DNA from: Geobacteraceae bacterium
GTDB lineage: Bacteria; Desulfobacterota; Desulfuromonadia; Geobacterales; Geobacteraceae
DNA: 64,000 bases
Assembly (NCBI GenBank): GCA_024281055.1
Contig: JAMXLF010000099.1
Coordinates: forward strand, 40,741 to 104,740
Reading direction: 5' to 3'
A model generated the notes under the pieces. The model searched no databases. It worked only from the letters and a program-made list of their open reading frames with translations, and was not told the origin of the DNA. Position 1 is the stretch's first letter. Each line of letters starts with the position of its first letter. This document shows, piece by piece, positions 8,736 through 17,290 of this stretch. The position numbers and the translations under genes are program-made.

Positions 8736-9451
8736 AATCCCTCACTCGACTTGATAGCTCCGTGCTCCAGCTTGAGGATGCCGTCGCAGATACGGCTAAG
8801 CACCATCCTATCATGACTAACCACAAGAATGGTGCCGTTGTCAGCACTGATCGTGGCTATGCGCTCAAGACATTTTGATTGGAAACTCTCATCACCAACG
8901 GTCAGCACTTCATCAAACAGGAAAATATCTGCCGGACTGTGAACCGCAATTGAAAAAGCCAGCCGAAGATACATGCCCGAAGAATATTTTTTCACCGGTA
9001 CATCAATGAATTCATCTAGTTCTGAAAAAGCCACTATTTCAGGTATGCGGCGTTTCAACTCACGGATGGACAATCCTAAGATGGTCCCGTTCATGTAAAT
9101 GTTTTCAAGACCTGTGAGGTCAGGATGCATACCTGCGCCAAGCTCGATAAGGGGTGCAACCCTCCCCTTGATACTAATAATCCCTTTGGTCGGATATGTG
9201 ACATTCGATATCAATTTGAGAATAGTGCTCTTTCCCGAACCGTTATGTCCTGATAACCCAATGCATTGTCCCTTCATCACGGAAATATTTACATCGCTGA
9301 GAGCCCAGAATTCCCCATCCGCGAGTTCCTCACGGCACTTCTTTCCGGTAATCACTGACACAAGCTCTTCGCGCAGGGAGTTGTTTAGGACCTGCTGCTT
9401 TGAGTATTTTTTCCAGACATTGCGAAAGGAAATAACCTGCTCAGATGACAT
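8732..9451 (-). CDS. wzt: Polysaccharide ABC transporter ATP-binding protein
   Basis: 239 aa from the ATG at 9451 (a TTG lies two codons upstream). Walker A is GHNGSGKST, the signature is YSSGM, and Walker B is IFLFDEVL followed by the D-loop. With the [10 protein letters not shown] block this matches the KpsT/Wzt/TagH family, which powers export of undecaprenyl-linked polysaccharide across the inner membrane. It ends right after the nucleotide-binding domain and has no C-terminal carbohydrate-binding domain of the kind that recognises capped O-antigen in E. coli O9a. It overlaps wzm by 11 bases. Confidence 0.92.
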   Translation of the reverse strand: MSSEQVISFRNVWKKYSKQQVLNNSLREELVSVITGKKCREELADGEFWALSDVNISVMKGQCIGLSGHNGSGKSTILKLISNVTYPTKGIISIKGRVAPLIELGAGMHPDLTGLENIYMNGTILGLSIRELKRRIPEIVAFSELDEFIDVPVKKYSSGMYLRLAFSIAVHSPADIFLFDEVLTVGDESFQSKCLERIATISADNGTILVVSHDRMVLSRICDGILKLEHGAIKSSEGL

Positions 9452-10214
9452 CAGCAAAGGCTCGCTCTATTCTGGTGAATATCTGGTAGATCACAAGGTA
9501 TAGCACAATCACTCCCAGCATCTCAGCTGCAATCTGCCAGAGGATGATCCCTCTGCCTTCGATGGTTACCCGACGCATGTTTTCGACGATAAAGGTGAGC
9601 GGATTCAAAAATAGCAGCATCTTCCATCGGTTGTCAACCGCATCGATCGAGTATATTACCGGCGTTGCAAAGAAAAGGAACTGCAACAGAAAAGTAGATG
9701 CGAGCTTAACATCACGGTAATAGACATTCAAGGCGGCCAGCAGCAGGGAAACGGAAGTGGCGTATAGAACCAACATGATCAGAAGCGGAAGCAACCAGAA
9801 AAAGTTCCAGGTCAGCGGCACGCGATAGACGAGCAGCAGGAGAAAATAGACCGCGAGACCGATGAGATAATCAAGGAAGTTGATGGCGACTCCGGAAAGG
9901 GGGATGATTTCACGCGGAAAATAGATTTTGGTAACCAGGTTGAAATTCCCCGAAAGACTTGTCACGGCGAAATTCGTCGCTCCCGAAAAGAATGTCCACG
10001 GGAGTACTCCGGCGTAGAAGAAGAGGACGTAGGGATAGTTCTTCTGTGTTGTCTGCAATACGGCCCCAAAGATAAACGTAAAGAGAAGCATCAGGCTGAC
10101 CGGCTGGAGCACGGCCCAGATAACACCAATGGCGGTCTGCTTGTAGCGGATTAGAAACTCCCGCCAGATGAAGACCAGCAGGAGATCCTTGTAGCAGTAG
10201 AGACGATGGATCAT
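9441..10214 (-). CDS. wzm: Polysaccharide ABC transporter permease (ABC-2 type)
   Basis: 257 aa with about six hydrophobic membrane segments, beginning near residue 25. The YKQTAIGVIWAVLQPVSLML and PLTFIVENMRRV blocks are typical of ABC-2 polysaccharide exporters (Wzm/KpsM/TagG). It pairs with the ATPase encoded next. Its ATG overlaps the stop of the glycosyltransferase gene (ATGA), and its own stop lies inside the start region of wzt. Confidence 0.93.
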   Translation of the reverse strand: MIHRLYCYKDLLLVFIWREFLIRYKQTAIGVIWAVLQPVSLMLLFTFIFGAVLQTTQKNYPYVLFFYAGVLPWTFFSGATNFAVTSLSGNFNLVTKIYFPREIIPLSGVAINFLDYLIGLAVYFLLLLVYRVPLTWNFFWLLPLLIMLVLYATSVSLLLAALNVYYRDVKLASTFLLQFLFFATPVIYSIDAVDNRWKMLLFLNPLTFIVENMRRVTIEGRGIILWQIAAEMLGVIVLYLVIYQIFTRIERAFADVI

Positions 10215-11113
10215 CCGTACACCTGTTCCTTGCTTCCCAGGATACCGTCAATGACTCCGTGCAGAAACCCGATACCGAAACGCCCCTGTTCCCTGAACCT
10301 TCGAACCGGTACCAACCAAAGCGGCGCATGGCGGGCACAGTTTGCGAGCAACAGCAGCCAGATCGGAAAAGGATAGCGTCCCATCAACCCGAAAAAGGAA
10401 AACCCCACCGCGCGAGGTTTTCGTGTATCAGGCACCAGAAGCGGAGGGTGATAGTAGTGGAGCGCATCGGTAGTAACTGCTTTCTTATCGGCGATGGTAA
10501 AACGAGTGACGAACTCCACATCCTCCTGTCCCACGAAATGGCTCATGAACCCTCCGAGTTTCTGGAGCACGGTCCTGCGGTAGGCGGTGCAGCGGCTCGT
10601 CATGAAGTATGGGTCATGAAAGGCATACCGATCCTGCCGGCAGGAAAAGCTGGCATGACCGTGGGGGACCAATGCATCGGCGTGAGGATTTTTCCTGAAT
10701 AGCAACTCAAGGGTGGAAAGAAAGTCCTGCTGCAGGATCACCGTATCGTCATCGAGGAAGAGAATAAATTCGCCCCTTGAACGGAAAAGACCGAAGTTTC
10801 GGGAATATCCCATACAGCCGTACTGCTTATCGAGAGGCGCGTACACAAGGGGAAGCCGTGATGAAAACGAATCCGCAAGCGCCCGTCCCTCAGCACTCCC
10901 CCCCCGGTCTTCCACAAGGATAACCTCAAAGGACTCACGAGGGAAATCCTGCTGCGCCAGTGACCAGAGTATGCCTTCAAGGGTACTCAGCCTGCCGTAG
11001 AAATTAATGACACACGAAACCTTGATATCGTCCCGAACCGGCGGGACGCTGCAGTCTCCCCGCAGTTCAAAGGGAAAGATTCTGTAGAGCTTCCTGAGCA
11101 CCTTATCTCTCAT
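10211..11113 (-). CDS. Family 2 glycosyltransferase
   Basis: 300 aa. A GT-A fold begins at about residue 32 (SCVINFYGRLSTLEG), the nucleotide-sugar metal motif is FLDDDTV near residue 118, and the acceptor-side motif is VGQEDVEFVTR, similar to the ED motif of GT2 enzymes. The C-terminal 70 residues include one hydrophobic stretch (PFPIWLLLLANCA), so it may sit on the inner membrane face. It is the only plain glycosyltransferase in the visible part of the operon. Donor and linkage cannot be told. Confidence 0.87.
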   Translation of the reverse strand: MRDKVLRKLYRIFPFELRGDCSVPPVRDDIKVSCVINFYGRLSTLEGILWSLAQQDFPRESFEVILVEDRGGSAEGRALADSFSSRLPLVYAPLDKQYGCMGYSRNFGLFRSRGEFILFLDDDTVILQQDFLSTLELLFRKNPHADALVPHGHASFSCRQDRYAFHDPYFMTSRCTAYRRTVLQKLGGFMSHFVGQEDVEFVTRFTIADKKAVTTDALHYYHPPLLVPDTRKPRAVGFSFFGLMGRYPFPIWLLLLANCARHAPLWLVPVRRFREQGRFGIGFLHGVIDGILGSKEQVYG

Positions 11114-11117
11114 CTAA

Positions 11118-11966
11118 CTACCACCTACCGTAAATGCCCCATCCTACCATAACTGTCCACAAAAAGCCCACCACGAAAAGCGGCCCGTCCTTTAGGAGCG
11201 AGTCTGTCGGATCACCGCCGTAACCTGACTTGACCCGGAAAATATAGCGCAGGAGCCCGAAAACGCATATCGGCACAGTGTATAGGAGAACATGATGATC
11301 GATCACGTAAATAGTGTACGTAACCAGAACCGCGCCCCCCGTCATATACATGACCCCGTCAAGAAATCCATCGGGGTAGCGCACAAGGCTCTTGCGGTGG
11401 TTGCCCGCCTCGCTGCCAAGGGTCTGTTTTTCATTGAGTCTTTTCCCCGTGCTGAGAAATATGGCAAGGAGAAACACTGTCAGAAAGAGCCATTCAGAGA
11501 CAGGGACCCCGAACGCCTCTCCCCCCGCCTGGAGCCGAAGCAGAAACCCAGCTGCGATGCAGAAGATGTCGATTATCGGGTACTCCTTGAGCTTCACCGA
11601 ATAGAGGACGGAAATACCGAGGTAGACCAGCACAAACGCGAAGAAATGCGCCCCCCCTCTCAGAGACAGTAAAATGCCGGCGGCCGCGAGCACGATACAG
11701 AGGGCCGCGGCCTTGGACCTGGAAACTGCACCGGAAGGAATGGGACGCCGTTTTTTCGTCTCATGGCTCGCATCATTCCGGGCATCGCAGATGTCATTCA
11801 GGATATAGGTGGCGCTTGAGGCTGCACAGAAGGAAACAAACGGGACGATGCCTTTCCGGATAAGGCTTGGCTGAAAGATACCCCCAAGAAATGGGGGGAA
11901 GAGGAGCATGAGGTTTTTCAGCCACTGAGAGACCCGCAATAGCTGTATGTACGCGATAAACTTCAC
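11118..11966 (-). CDS. UbiA-family prenyltransferase (decaprenyl-phosphate phosphoribosyltransferase-like)
   Basis: 282 aa from the GTG at 11966, chosen because GGAG lies five bases before it; an ATG at 12047 would add an unconserved 27-residue tail. The protein is almost wholly membrane-embedded (seven to nine helices). The metal motif NDICDARND lies in the first third and a second Asp region is YPIIDIFCIAAGF. The start SQWLKNLMLLFPP resembles the mycobacterial enzyme that moves phosphoribose to decaprenyl phosphate, rather than ubiquinone UbiA. Next to a GT2 and an ABC exporter it may make a prenyl-phosphate sugar donor; that is inference. Confidence 0.8.
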   Translation of the reverse strand: MKFIAYIQLLRVSQWLKNLMLLFPPFLGGIFQPSLIRKGIVPFVSFCAASSATYILNDICDARNDASHETKKRRPIPSGAVSRSKAAALCIVLAAAGILLSLRGGAHFFAFVLVYLGISVLYSVKLKEYPIIDIFCIAAGFLLRLQAGGEAFGVPVSEWLFLTVFLLAIFLSTGKRLNEKQTLGSEAGNHRKSLVRYPDGFLDGVMYMTGGAVLVTYTIYVIDHHVLLYTVPICVFGLLRYIFRVKSGYGGDPTDSLLKDGPLFVVGFLWTVMVGWGIYGRW

Positions 11967-12084
11967 ACAAACTCCGTTCAACCTGGCATTACCGAGGGAG
12001 GTACTGGGCCGGTGCGCACACCGGAAGGCACAACAGACCAAACGCAAATTTCGAGCAAGACCGTTTCCTATCGCAAGCCTTCGC

Positions 12085-13842
12085 CTACTTGCTTAGGCGT
12101 GCGGCGAGTTTTCGCGCCGGATCCTTGTAAAACGCCTTCGCCGGTGACCTGTCTGCTGCCAACTGAAAGTAAACAGCGGCGTTGGCCTTGTCGTCAACAA
12201 TGAGGTACAACTGGCCTATGTTATAGTAGGTGTAAGGGTCTCCAGTATACGCCTGCAGCTTTTTCATCAGCTCTATGTTTTCCATCTGCAGCCGGTGTTC
12301 TTCATCCCTATTGCCGATCTTTTCGGCGAGCTTCGCATTAAGACTGATCAGAGTCCTCAGGTACTGATCATACATCGGTTGGGAACTGTCATAGTTCCGC
12401 TTCTTGAGAAGGGTAATCCCTCCCTCAATGTCGCCGTCGGAAGCCATGGACGTTGCCCGGTTGATGTCGCTCACGATCCCGAACTTGTCCTTTTCCGGTA
12501 CCACATTGGACAGATAGATCTTTTTCGCCTCTTCATACCGCCCGCGGTTTTGCAGGGCGCTAGCCAGCTCGTTACGGGCGGGAATACAATCGGGTGATTT
12601 CCGGACACAGTCTTGGAACAAGGCAAGATTGCTCTGCCAAACCAGGTTCCTCCGGTAACTCACGTATCCGCTTCCAATCCCTAGCGACAGAACAGTGACA
12701 AGCACGATGCTCCCCGGTATGCGCAGCCGTTTGATCAGTTCAGCCGCCAGCACTACCGACACGACCAAAAAGGCCGCCTCCGGCATGTAGAGATAACGCT
12801 CAGCCACCGGAGTCCAGGCCATTCTTCCCAGAGGGACGAGCAAAGCGGGTGAAATGATGCATATAGACATAAACAGCAGAGCAGAGAGAAGGCTCCTGCG
12901 ATACAGGAGAAACAGACTGAACAGGATACCCGCCACTCCTGCAATGACGTACCAGTTGGACACGTTCATAATCGCAAAATTAAGCGGCAGCGGCAAGATC
13001 ATTTTCTTGAGATAAAAGCCAAAGACCTTCAACGTGATCCTGATCTTGTCATAGAGTCCGAGATCTCCGGCCACCACCCCCTTGGCAGCCAGGCTGACCC
13101 CCCCATCCCCGGACTTGAACGCGTAATGACGAAGGGTAAAGTAGGCCACCGGCACTGCCGACAGCACAATATAGTATGCGGCTCTGGAACGAAGGGTTGC
13201 CGTCAGTTCCGCCAGGAAACCCTCGTCCGCCCGCTTGCGGGCATGAGAATAGACGAGAAGAAGTGCGGCCGGAAACCAGAAGATGGCCGTGTCCTTCGCA
13301 AGGGTGGCGGCAAGAAACGAGCAGGCAGAAAAGAGGAGGGATGCGTACGAGCATTCCTGTAGCGATCTGAGCAGCAGTAAAAGGGCAAGAAAAAGAAAGG
13401 TCCCCGCAAGGAGGTCGGTCCTTCCGGATATCCAGTTGACTGATTCGGTGTTCAAGGGGTGAAGGGCAAAAAGCAGCGAGGCAACGAGCGGGACAGCGGG
13501 TGAGCTATGCCCGTAATGCGCCGCCACACGGCAGGCAACGTAGAAGACCAGGATGCTGTTGATCAGATGGAGAAGGATGTTCTCCAGGTGCATAAAGCTT
13601 TCCTGGAGCCCCCAGATGTATTTGTCCGCGATAAAGGTGAGATAGAGCAGCGGCCGGTAGTAATAGCCGCCCCCGCCCGGCAGGAACAGACCTTTCAAGG
13701 AAAAATCATCCATGTTGAGCAGATTGTTGAGCATCTTGCTGTCGTCAATGGAAAGGGCCCCGGCAAAGAGCGCAGAATAGTAGACCGACAGCACGACAAG
13801 GGCGACCAAGAGCAACAGATAGAGACGATTTACCTTCAGCAT
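12085..13842 (-). CDS. Multi-membrane glycosyltransferase-like protein with C-terminal TPR region
   Basis: 585 aa from the ATG at 13842 (a TTG one codon upstream is possible). About ten membrane helices fill residues 8-400. An early periplasmic loop carries IDDSK (about 32-36), like the acidic motif of PMT/TMTC-type GT-C enzymes, and PLNTESVNWISGRTDLLAG resembles the TMTC family. The last 170 residues are TPR-like helices (FQDCVRKSPDCIPARNELA onward). TMTC/PMT proteins move sugars from prenyl-phosphate donors to proteins outside the cytoplasm. The gene follows the ABC ATPase almost without a gap and could act on pilus or surface proteins (inference). Confidence 0.72.
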   Translation of the reverse strand: MLKVNRLYLLLLVALVVLSVYYSALFAGALSIDDSKMLNNLLNMDDFSLKGLFLPGGGGYYYRPLLYLTFIADKYIWGLQESFMHLENILLHLINSILVFYVACRVAAHYGHSSPAVPLVASLLFALHPLNTESVNWISGRTDLLAGTFLFLALLLLLRSLQECSYASLLFSACSFLAATLAKDTAIFWFPAALLLVYSHARKRADEGFLAELTATLRSRAAYYIVLSAVPVAYFTLRHYAFKSGDGGVSLAAKGVVAGDLGLYDKIRITLKVFGFYLKKMILPLPLNFAIMNVSNWYVIAGVAGILFSLFLLYRRSLLSALLFMSICIISPALLVPLGRMAWTPVAERYLYMPEAAFLVVSVVLAAELIKRLRIPGSIVLVTVLSLGIGSGYVSYRRNLVWQSNLALFQDCVRKSPDCIPARNELASALQNRGRYEEAKKIYLSNVVPEKDKFGIVSDINRATSMASDGDIEGGITLLKKRNYDSSQPMYDQYLRTLISLNAKLAEKIGNRDEEHRLQMENIELMKKLQAYTGDPYTYYNIGQLYLIVDDKANAAVYFQLAADRSPAKAFYKDPARKLAARLSK

Positions 13843-13845
13843 CAA

Positions 13846-14748
13846 CTATTTCACGATCTCGAGGAAGAATTCCTCAAGGTCCTTTCTCCTGGTCTCGATC
13901 AGCTCGACCTTTCCGCCGGCTGCTGAAATCAACTCGATGAAACGGTTGAAGGAGTCCTTGGGCACGTAGTACTCACGCCCATCGCCTTTCAAGGGCCGAA
14001 AATCATAGCCGCATCCTTCTTCCGGGGCGCCACCGCTGACCTGAACGGTGTATCCTTCGATGCCGCTGCGCATTAGGTGCTCCACGGAATCGAGCGCCTC
14101 CAGCTTCCCCCTTACTATCACCCCTACCCTGTCACAAACCGCCTCCACATCCGCCGTGATATGGGTACTGAAAAAGACCGTCCTGCCGCGTTGCTTCAGG
14201 CTTCTGATGATATCCTTCACCAGTGCCCTGCCGATAGGATCGAGCCCGCTCATCGGCTCATCGAGGACATAGAGGTCGGGATCGTGCAGCAGCGCCTGGG
14301 CAAGCCCCAGCCTCTGCACCATCCCTTTGCTGTAAGAGCGAATCGGACGGTTCGCGGCATCGCGCAACTCAAGGAGCCCCAGCACCTCATCGGAACGGGC
14401 CTCGATGTCAGCCGCGGCCATCAGGAACGATTTGCCCACAAAACCGAGGTATTCCCGGCCGGTCAGAAAATCATACAGGGCCGGATTTTCCGGGAGATAT
14501 CCCACGGACAAGCGGGCTTGTGCCGTTGATATCTCTTTGCCAAACAGACATGCGCTCCCCGCCGTGGCGGTTATGAGTCCCATTAGGATCTTTATAGTCG
14601 TACTCTTGCCCGCGCCGTTCGGGCCAAGAAAGCCGAACACCTCTCCAGGCTCGATGCTGAGACTCAAATCCCGGAGCGCATCGACACGGATTCCTTTCTT
14701 GCCGCGGAACGTCTTGGAAAGATTACTGATCTCAATGGGTTTGGCCAT
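13846..14748 (-). CDS. ABC transporter ATP-binding protein of the pilus-linked cluster
   Basis: 300 aa from the ATG at 14748, which has AGGGAGAG just upstream; the longer ATG at 14796 lies inside the TPR gene. Walker A is GPNGAGKST, the signature is YSKGMVQRL, Walker B is LYVLDEP, and the H-loop is FFSTH. A C-terminal extension of about 85 residues is of the kind seen in ABC-2 exporters (CcmA/NatA-like). The partner permease is encoded two genes upstream. From memory, a similar ABC/TPR group follows pilA in other Geobacter genomes. The substrate is unknown. Confidence 0.88.
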   Translation of the reverse strand: MAKPIEISNLSKTFRGKKGIRVDALRDLSLSIEPGEVFGFLGPNGAGKSTTIKILMGLITATAGSACLFGKEISTAQARLSVGYLPENPALYDFLTGREYLGFVGKSFLMAAADIEARSDEVLGLLELRDAANRPIRSYSKGMVQRLGLAQALLHDPDLYVLDEPMSGLDPIGRALVKDIIRSLKQRGRTVFFSTHITADVEAVCDRVGVIVRGKLEALDSVEHLMRSGIEGYTVQVSGGAPEEGCGYDFRPLKGDGREYYVPKDSFNRFIELISAAGGKVELIETRRKDLEEFFLEIVK

Positions 14749-15634
14749 GACTCTCCCTTGATTGGTTTTGCGCATTCGCAGCCCTGGCACCGGCAAAGGA
14801 GAATTTGCTGGTACTCCTCACCATACCGTTTGGGTCGAGATAATAGGTGCCGCCATAAGGGTCCTGCGGCAGCTTTTCCAGGAAACCGGCGGACACGAGC
14901 AGATAAAGATCCGCCGGATAGCGCCCGTACCGCCCTACATAGGCTTTGACGGCTTCCTGGATCGTCTTGGCCCCCACCAGGGCCTTTCTGCGAACGTCAT
15001 AGAGCTTCTTCTCATTTTCGTCTCTGGCGCTCTTCTTCATCATGTCGATGAAGAGGATGGCAAAATCGTTCTCTCCCGCCTCATAGAAGAAGCGTGCCGC
15101 CAGCGTTGCGAACTCCTGTTCGTGCGCGATTTCCGCCGCCCGCTTCATGTATTCCGCCCCCTTCTTATAGTCCTTCAGGAAATATGCAGCGTTAAACCCG
15201 GCGAAAAATGGGAGCTGATAGTCCCATGTACGATACTTCATGCCGTATTCCAGCATGTTGTTCACTTCCCGATAACGTCCGGTCTCCCAGGTAAATGCCG
15301 CCTGCGCGAAATAGTAAGCGTCCGCATTGTAAGGCTCCAGACGCAGCGCTGTCTGCAGGATCCTGAACATGCCAGGATAATCGGGATTAGAGGCGTATAG
15401 ATTCACCCCTTGGGCCTTTTCCACAAGGCTGCCGAAATAGAACAACACCTTCAGTACGGTCCAGTCCGCCACAAGATAGCGCTGATCAGCGGTGACATAC
15501 CGCAAGACCTTGGCCTCCGGCACGTATCCGACCCTGATCTGGACGGGACGGTTTTTCAGATAGGTGGTAAAGGGGGACAGGATAAGGAGGTAGCCCACCA
15601 GGGCAAGAAAAAATGCTGCCCTGCAGGCTATCAC
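14732..15634 (-). CDS. Membrane-anchored TPR protein of the pilus-linked ABC cluster
   Basis: 300 aa starting at GTG 15634, which forms a GTGA overlap with the permease stop and has AGGAGAG eight bases upstream; ATG 15661 is a weaker choice. One N-terminal membrane helix (about residues 5-24) is followed by an extracytoplasmic domain of TPR-like repeats (LRLEPYNADAYYFAQAAFTWETGRY and similar). The C-terminal part (YVGRYGRYPADLYLLVSAGFLEKLPQDPYGGTYYLD, about 230-265) is like the globular C-terminal motif of major pseudopilins (type II secretion G proteins). Lying between permease and ATPase genes, it probably works with the transporter. Confidence 0.7.
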   Translation of the reverse strand: MIACRAAFFLALVGYLLILSPFTTYLKNRPVQIRVGYVPEAKVLRYVTADQRYLVADWTVLKVLFYFGSLVEKAQGVNLYASNPDYPGMFRILQTALRLEPYNADAYYFAQAAFTWETGRYREVNNMLEYGMKYRTWDYQLPFFAGFNAAYFLKDYKKGAEYMKRAAEIAHEQEFATLAARFFYEAGENDFAILFIDMMKKSARDENEKKLYDVRRKALVGAKTIQEAVKAYVGRYGRYPADLYLLVSAGFLEKLPQDPYGGTYYLDPNGMVRSTSKFSFAGARAANAQNQSRESHGQTH

Positions 15635-16425
15635 GTAAGCTCTCTCCTGGAAAAACACCATATCGCAAGCGAGAGCGCCATGGTCGTGTAGATGATGAAA
15701 TATGCGATGGCATACACGATCTGCAGAGGGTCGAGGGGTATGGGATAGATTGCCTGGAGCTTGAAGTTGAAGGCACCGAAGTTGGGAACGATGTAATACA
15801 CGACCCTGGCGGCGACGCGGGCGGCGGTGTTAAGTTTCATCCCCGAGGAGGAGGTGACGAACTCGTAGACGTCCTGTGAGGCTGAGCCGCTCAGAAAGAT
15901 GAAGACGGCAGAAAAAAACGGCATAAAGAACGAGGTGGAGAAGGTGGACACAAGGATGCCCAGGGCAGCCAGGAGCGCATACTTGAGGCTGTCCATGAAG
16001 ATGGAAACCGCGATGCGTCCCCACTGCAGCGGAAGCGTGGACGGGTCCCTAACCGCGCTGACCTTGATGGCCAGAGCGGCACAGAGGCCGATAAACAGCG
16101 CGCCGGCGAAGATGAAAAAGGCCACGGCGAGAAACTTGGCCAAGATGTACGTGCCGCGGTCAAAGGGGAGGGAAAGGACGGAATAGGTGTAGCGCCGCTC
16201 GATATCGCGCCAGAGCATGGTGCTGCCGAGGACGAGGGTAAACACCAGGAGGACGAAAGAGATGAACGAAAGCGAGAGGGTAACGGCAAGCTCCTGGGAC
16301 TGGCGCATGGAGAACGAGCTGAGCACCGGCACGAGCATGATGAGCACGAGGGACGCGGTCAAGAGCGCCTGCAGTATGCGGTCGCGGACGATCCATTTCA
16401 GGTTGAGGGAGAAAAGGGTGTACAT
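15631..16425 (-). CDS. ABC-2 type transporter permease of the pilus-linked cluster
   Basis: 264 aa from the ATG at 16425. An in-frame upstream start (16467) lies inside a perfect hairpin, so it is unlikely. Six hydrophobic segments start near residue 20, and the SSTMLWRDIERRYTYSVLSLP-type loop after the second helix is typical of NosY/CcmB-like ABC-2 permeases. It is translationally coupled to the TPR gene by a GTGA overlap and is the first gene after the pilin group. Confidence 0.83.
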   Translation of the reverse strand: MYTLFSLNLKWIVRDRILQALLTASLVLIMLVPVLSSFSMRQSQELAVTLSLSFISFVLLVFTLVLGSTMLWRDIERRYTYSVLSLPFDRGTYILAKFLAVAFFIFAGALFIGLCAALAIKVSAVRDPSTLPLQWGRIAVSIFMDSLKYALLAALGILVSTFSTSFFMPFFSAVFIFLSGSASQDVYEFVTSSSGMKLNTAARVAARVVYYIVPNFGAFNFKLQAIYPIPLDPLQIVYAIAYFIIYTTMALSLAIWCFSRRELT

Positions 16426-16444
16426 AAAGAACGACCTGGAATGC

Positions 16445-16473
16445 AAGAGGGTGTGCGGAACGCACACCCTCTT
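16445..16473 (-). terminator. Perfect 13-bp hairpin between the PilA-C-like gene and the ABC permease
   Basis: The arms AAGAGGGTGTGCG and CGCACACCCTCTT are exact complements around a GAA loop. The hairpin lies 19 bases after the stop of the PilA-C-like gene and 20 bases before the permease start. There is no clear T-run on either side, so it may stabilise the pilin mRNA 3' end or attenuate downstream expression rather than fully terminate. Confidence 0.7.
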
Positions 16474-16491
16474 CCGGGATGAAGAAAGAGA

Positions 16492-16827
16492 CTACATGCT
16501 GGTATAGTTGGCAGGACAGGCCGAGTCTGTGGGGGTATTGGGCGCGGAAGGCGCGGTGACGGTAGCGCCGGGGGTAACACTAACATATCCTAAGCCGCCG
16601 AAGGCGCTGGTGGTGGCGTAGTCCTTGTCTCCGGCGCTGTGGCCCGAAGCGGCCGCCCAGCAGTTCATCGTACCGGCTGTGGTGGAGGTACAGCCATTTT
16701 GGTAATCAGTGGTCACGTTCTTCGTCTTATTGAACCCTTTCAGCGTTTCGGGGGGGGCGGTAGCGAATGCAGAGGTGGCCGAAGCCGCAATCAGCAATAA
16801 TGCGAGCGTGGTCTTGTTAATGTTCAT
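16492..16827 (-). CDS. PilA-C / Spc-like exported partner of the short pilin
   Basis: 111 aa with a signal peptide (MNINKTTLALLLIAASATSAFA, cut predicted before Thr23). The mature part is Gly/Ser/Thr/Ala-rich with three Cys (about 46, 56, 104) and no membrane helix. Size, signal peptide and position right after the short pilin match the G. sulfurreducens gene after pilA (GSU1497), first described as a pilin chaperone (Spc) and later as the C-terminal half (PilA-C) of a two-chain pilin. I rely on synteny and architecture because the mature sequence is poorly conserved. GGAG precedes the start. The gene follows the pilin by 59 bases with no promoter visible between them, so they are probably co-transcribed. 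Confidence 0.7.
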   Translation of the reverse strand: MNINKTTLALLLIAASATSAFATAPPETLKGFNKTKNVTTDYQNGCTSTTAGTMNCWAAASGHSAGDKDYATTSAFGGLGYVSVTPGATVTAPSAPNTPTDSACPANYTSM

Positions 16828-16886
16828 GATATAAATTCTCCTTTTCTTTAAAATTAGATAACTTTACGCATTAGCCCACCATTTCG

Positions 16887-17093
16887 TTAGGGATATGTCT
16901 GGTTGTCCGCATAGTAAGCTTCCATGGCCGTCTTGAAGTTCTTCAGGTCGGCCTGGGCCCCGGCGTTGTAGCCCCTCATGCGGTAGGCGGCGAACTGCGG
17001 GATGGCGATGGCCGCCAGGATGCCGATGATCGCCACGACAATCAGCAGCTCGATCAGGGTAAAGCCTTTTCTGTTCCTCAGTTTGTCTAGCAT
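16887..17093 (-). CDS. pilA: Short type IV pilin (PilA-N type), copy next to the PilA-C-like gene
   Basis: 68 aa. The prepilin peptidase site is NRKG|FTLIE after residue 10, leaving 58 mature residues with Glu5 present. Only the N-terminal helix (PilA-N) exists; the chain stops right after Thr-Tyr-Pro, where the G. sulfurreducens pilin continues a few residues further. Mature aromatics are F1, F24, Y27, Y32, F43, Y50, Y51 and Y57. G. sulfurreducens PilA, as I recall it, has F1, F24, Y27, Y32, F51 and Y57. AAAGGAG lies upstream of the ATG, and a sigma-54-type promoter lies 70-90 bases upstream. Short Geobacter pilins have been linked to extracellular electron transfer, either as conductive pili or as part of a secretion pseudopilus; sequence alone does not decide. 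Confidence 0.93.
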   Translation of the reverse strand: MLDKLRNRKGFTLIELLIVVAIIGILAAIAIPQFAAYRMRGYNAGAQADLKNFKTAMEAYYADNQTYP

Positions 17094-17164
17094 AATAATT
17101 TCTCCTTTCCATGTTTATTGCCCGTAAGAGCAATATGGTATTCAAAACCAGTCGATCAAGCAAA

Positions 17165-17180
17165 AGCAAGCATCATGCCG
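17165..17180 (-). promoter_or_regulatory. Sigma-54-type (-24/-12) promoter for pilA
   Basis: On the minus strand the bases read CGGCATGATGCTTGCT, against the RpoN consensus TGGCACRNNNNTTGCW. The invariant GG and GC are present with correct spacing and 14 of 16 positions fit. Predicted transcription start is near 17153, giving a leader of about 60 nt to the pilin ATG. PilR, encoded upstream, is the expected activator. Confidence 0.75.
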
Positions 17181-17290
17181 AGAGCAAAACCATTCGAAGA
17201 CTATCGATTACACTGTTTTTTCCAAACCATTCCCAAACGACAAGAGCTATTAGGGTAAAAATTCGTCACATTGGTAACAATAATTGTCGA

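Noticed and set aside
14732..14748. Frameshift between the TPR gene and the ABC ATPase gene
   Set aside because: The overlap is a normal coupled start with a good ribosome site; both proteins are full length.
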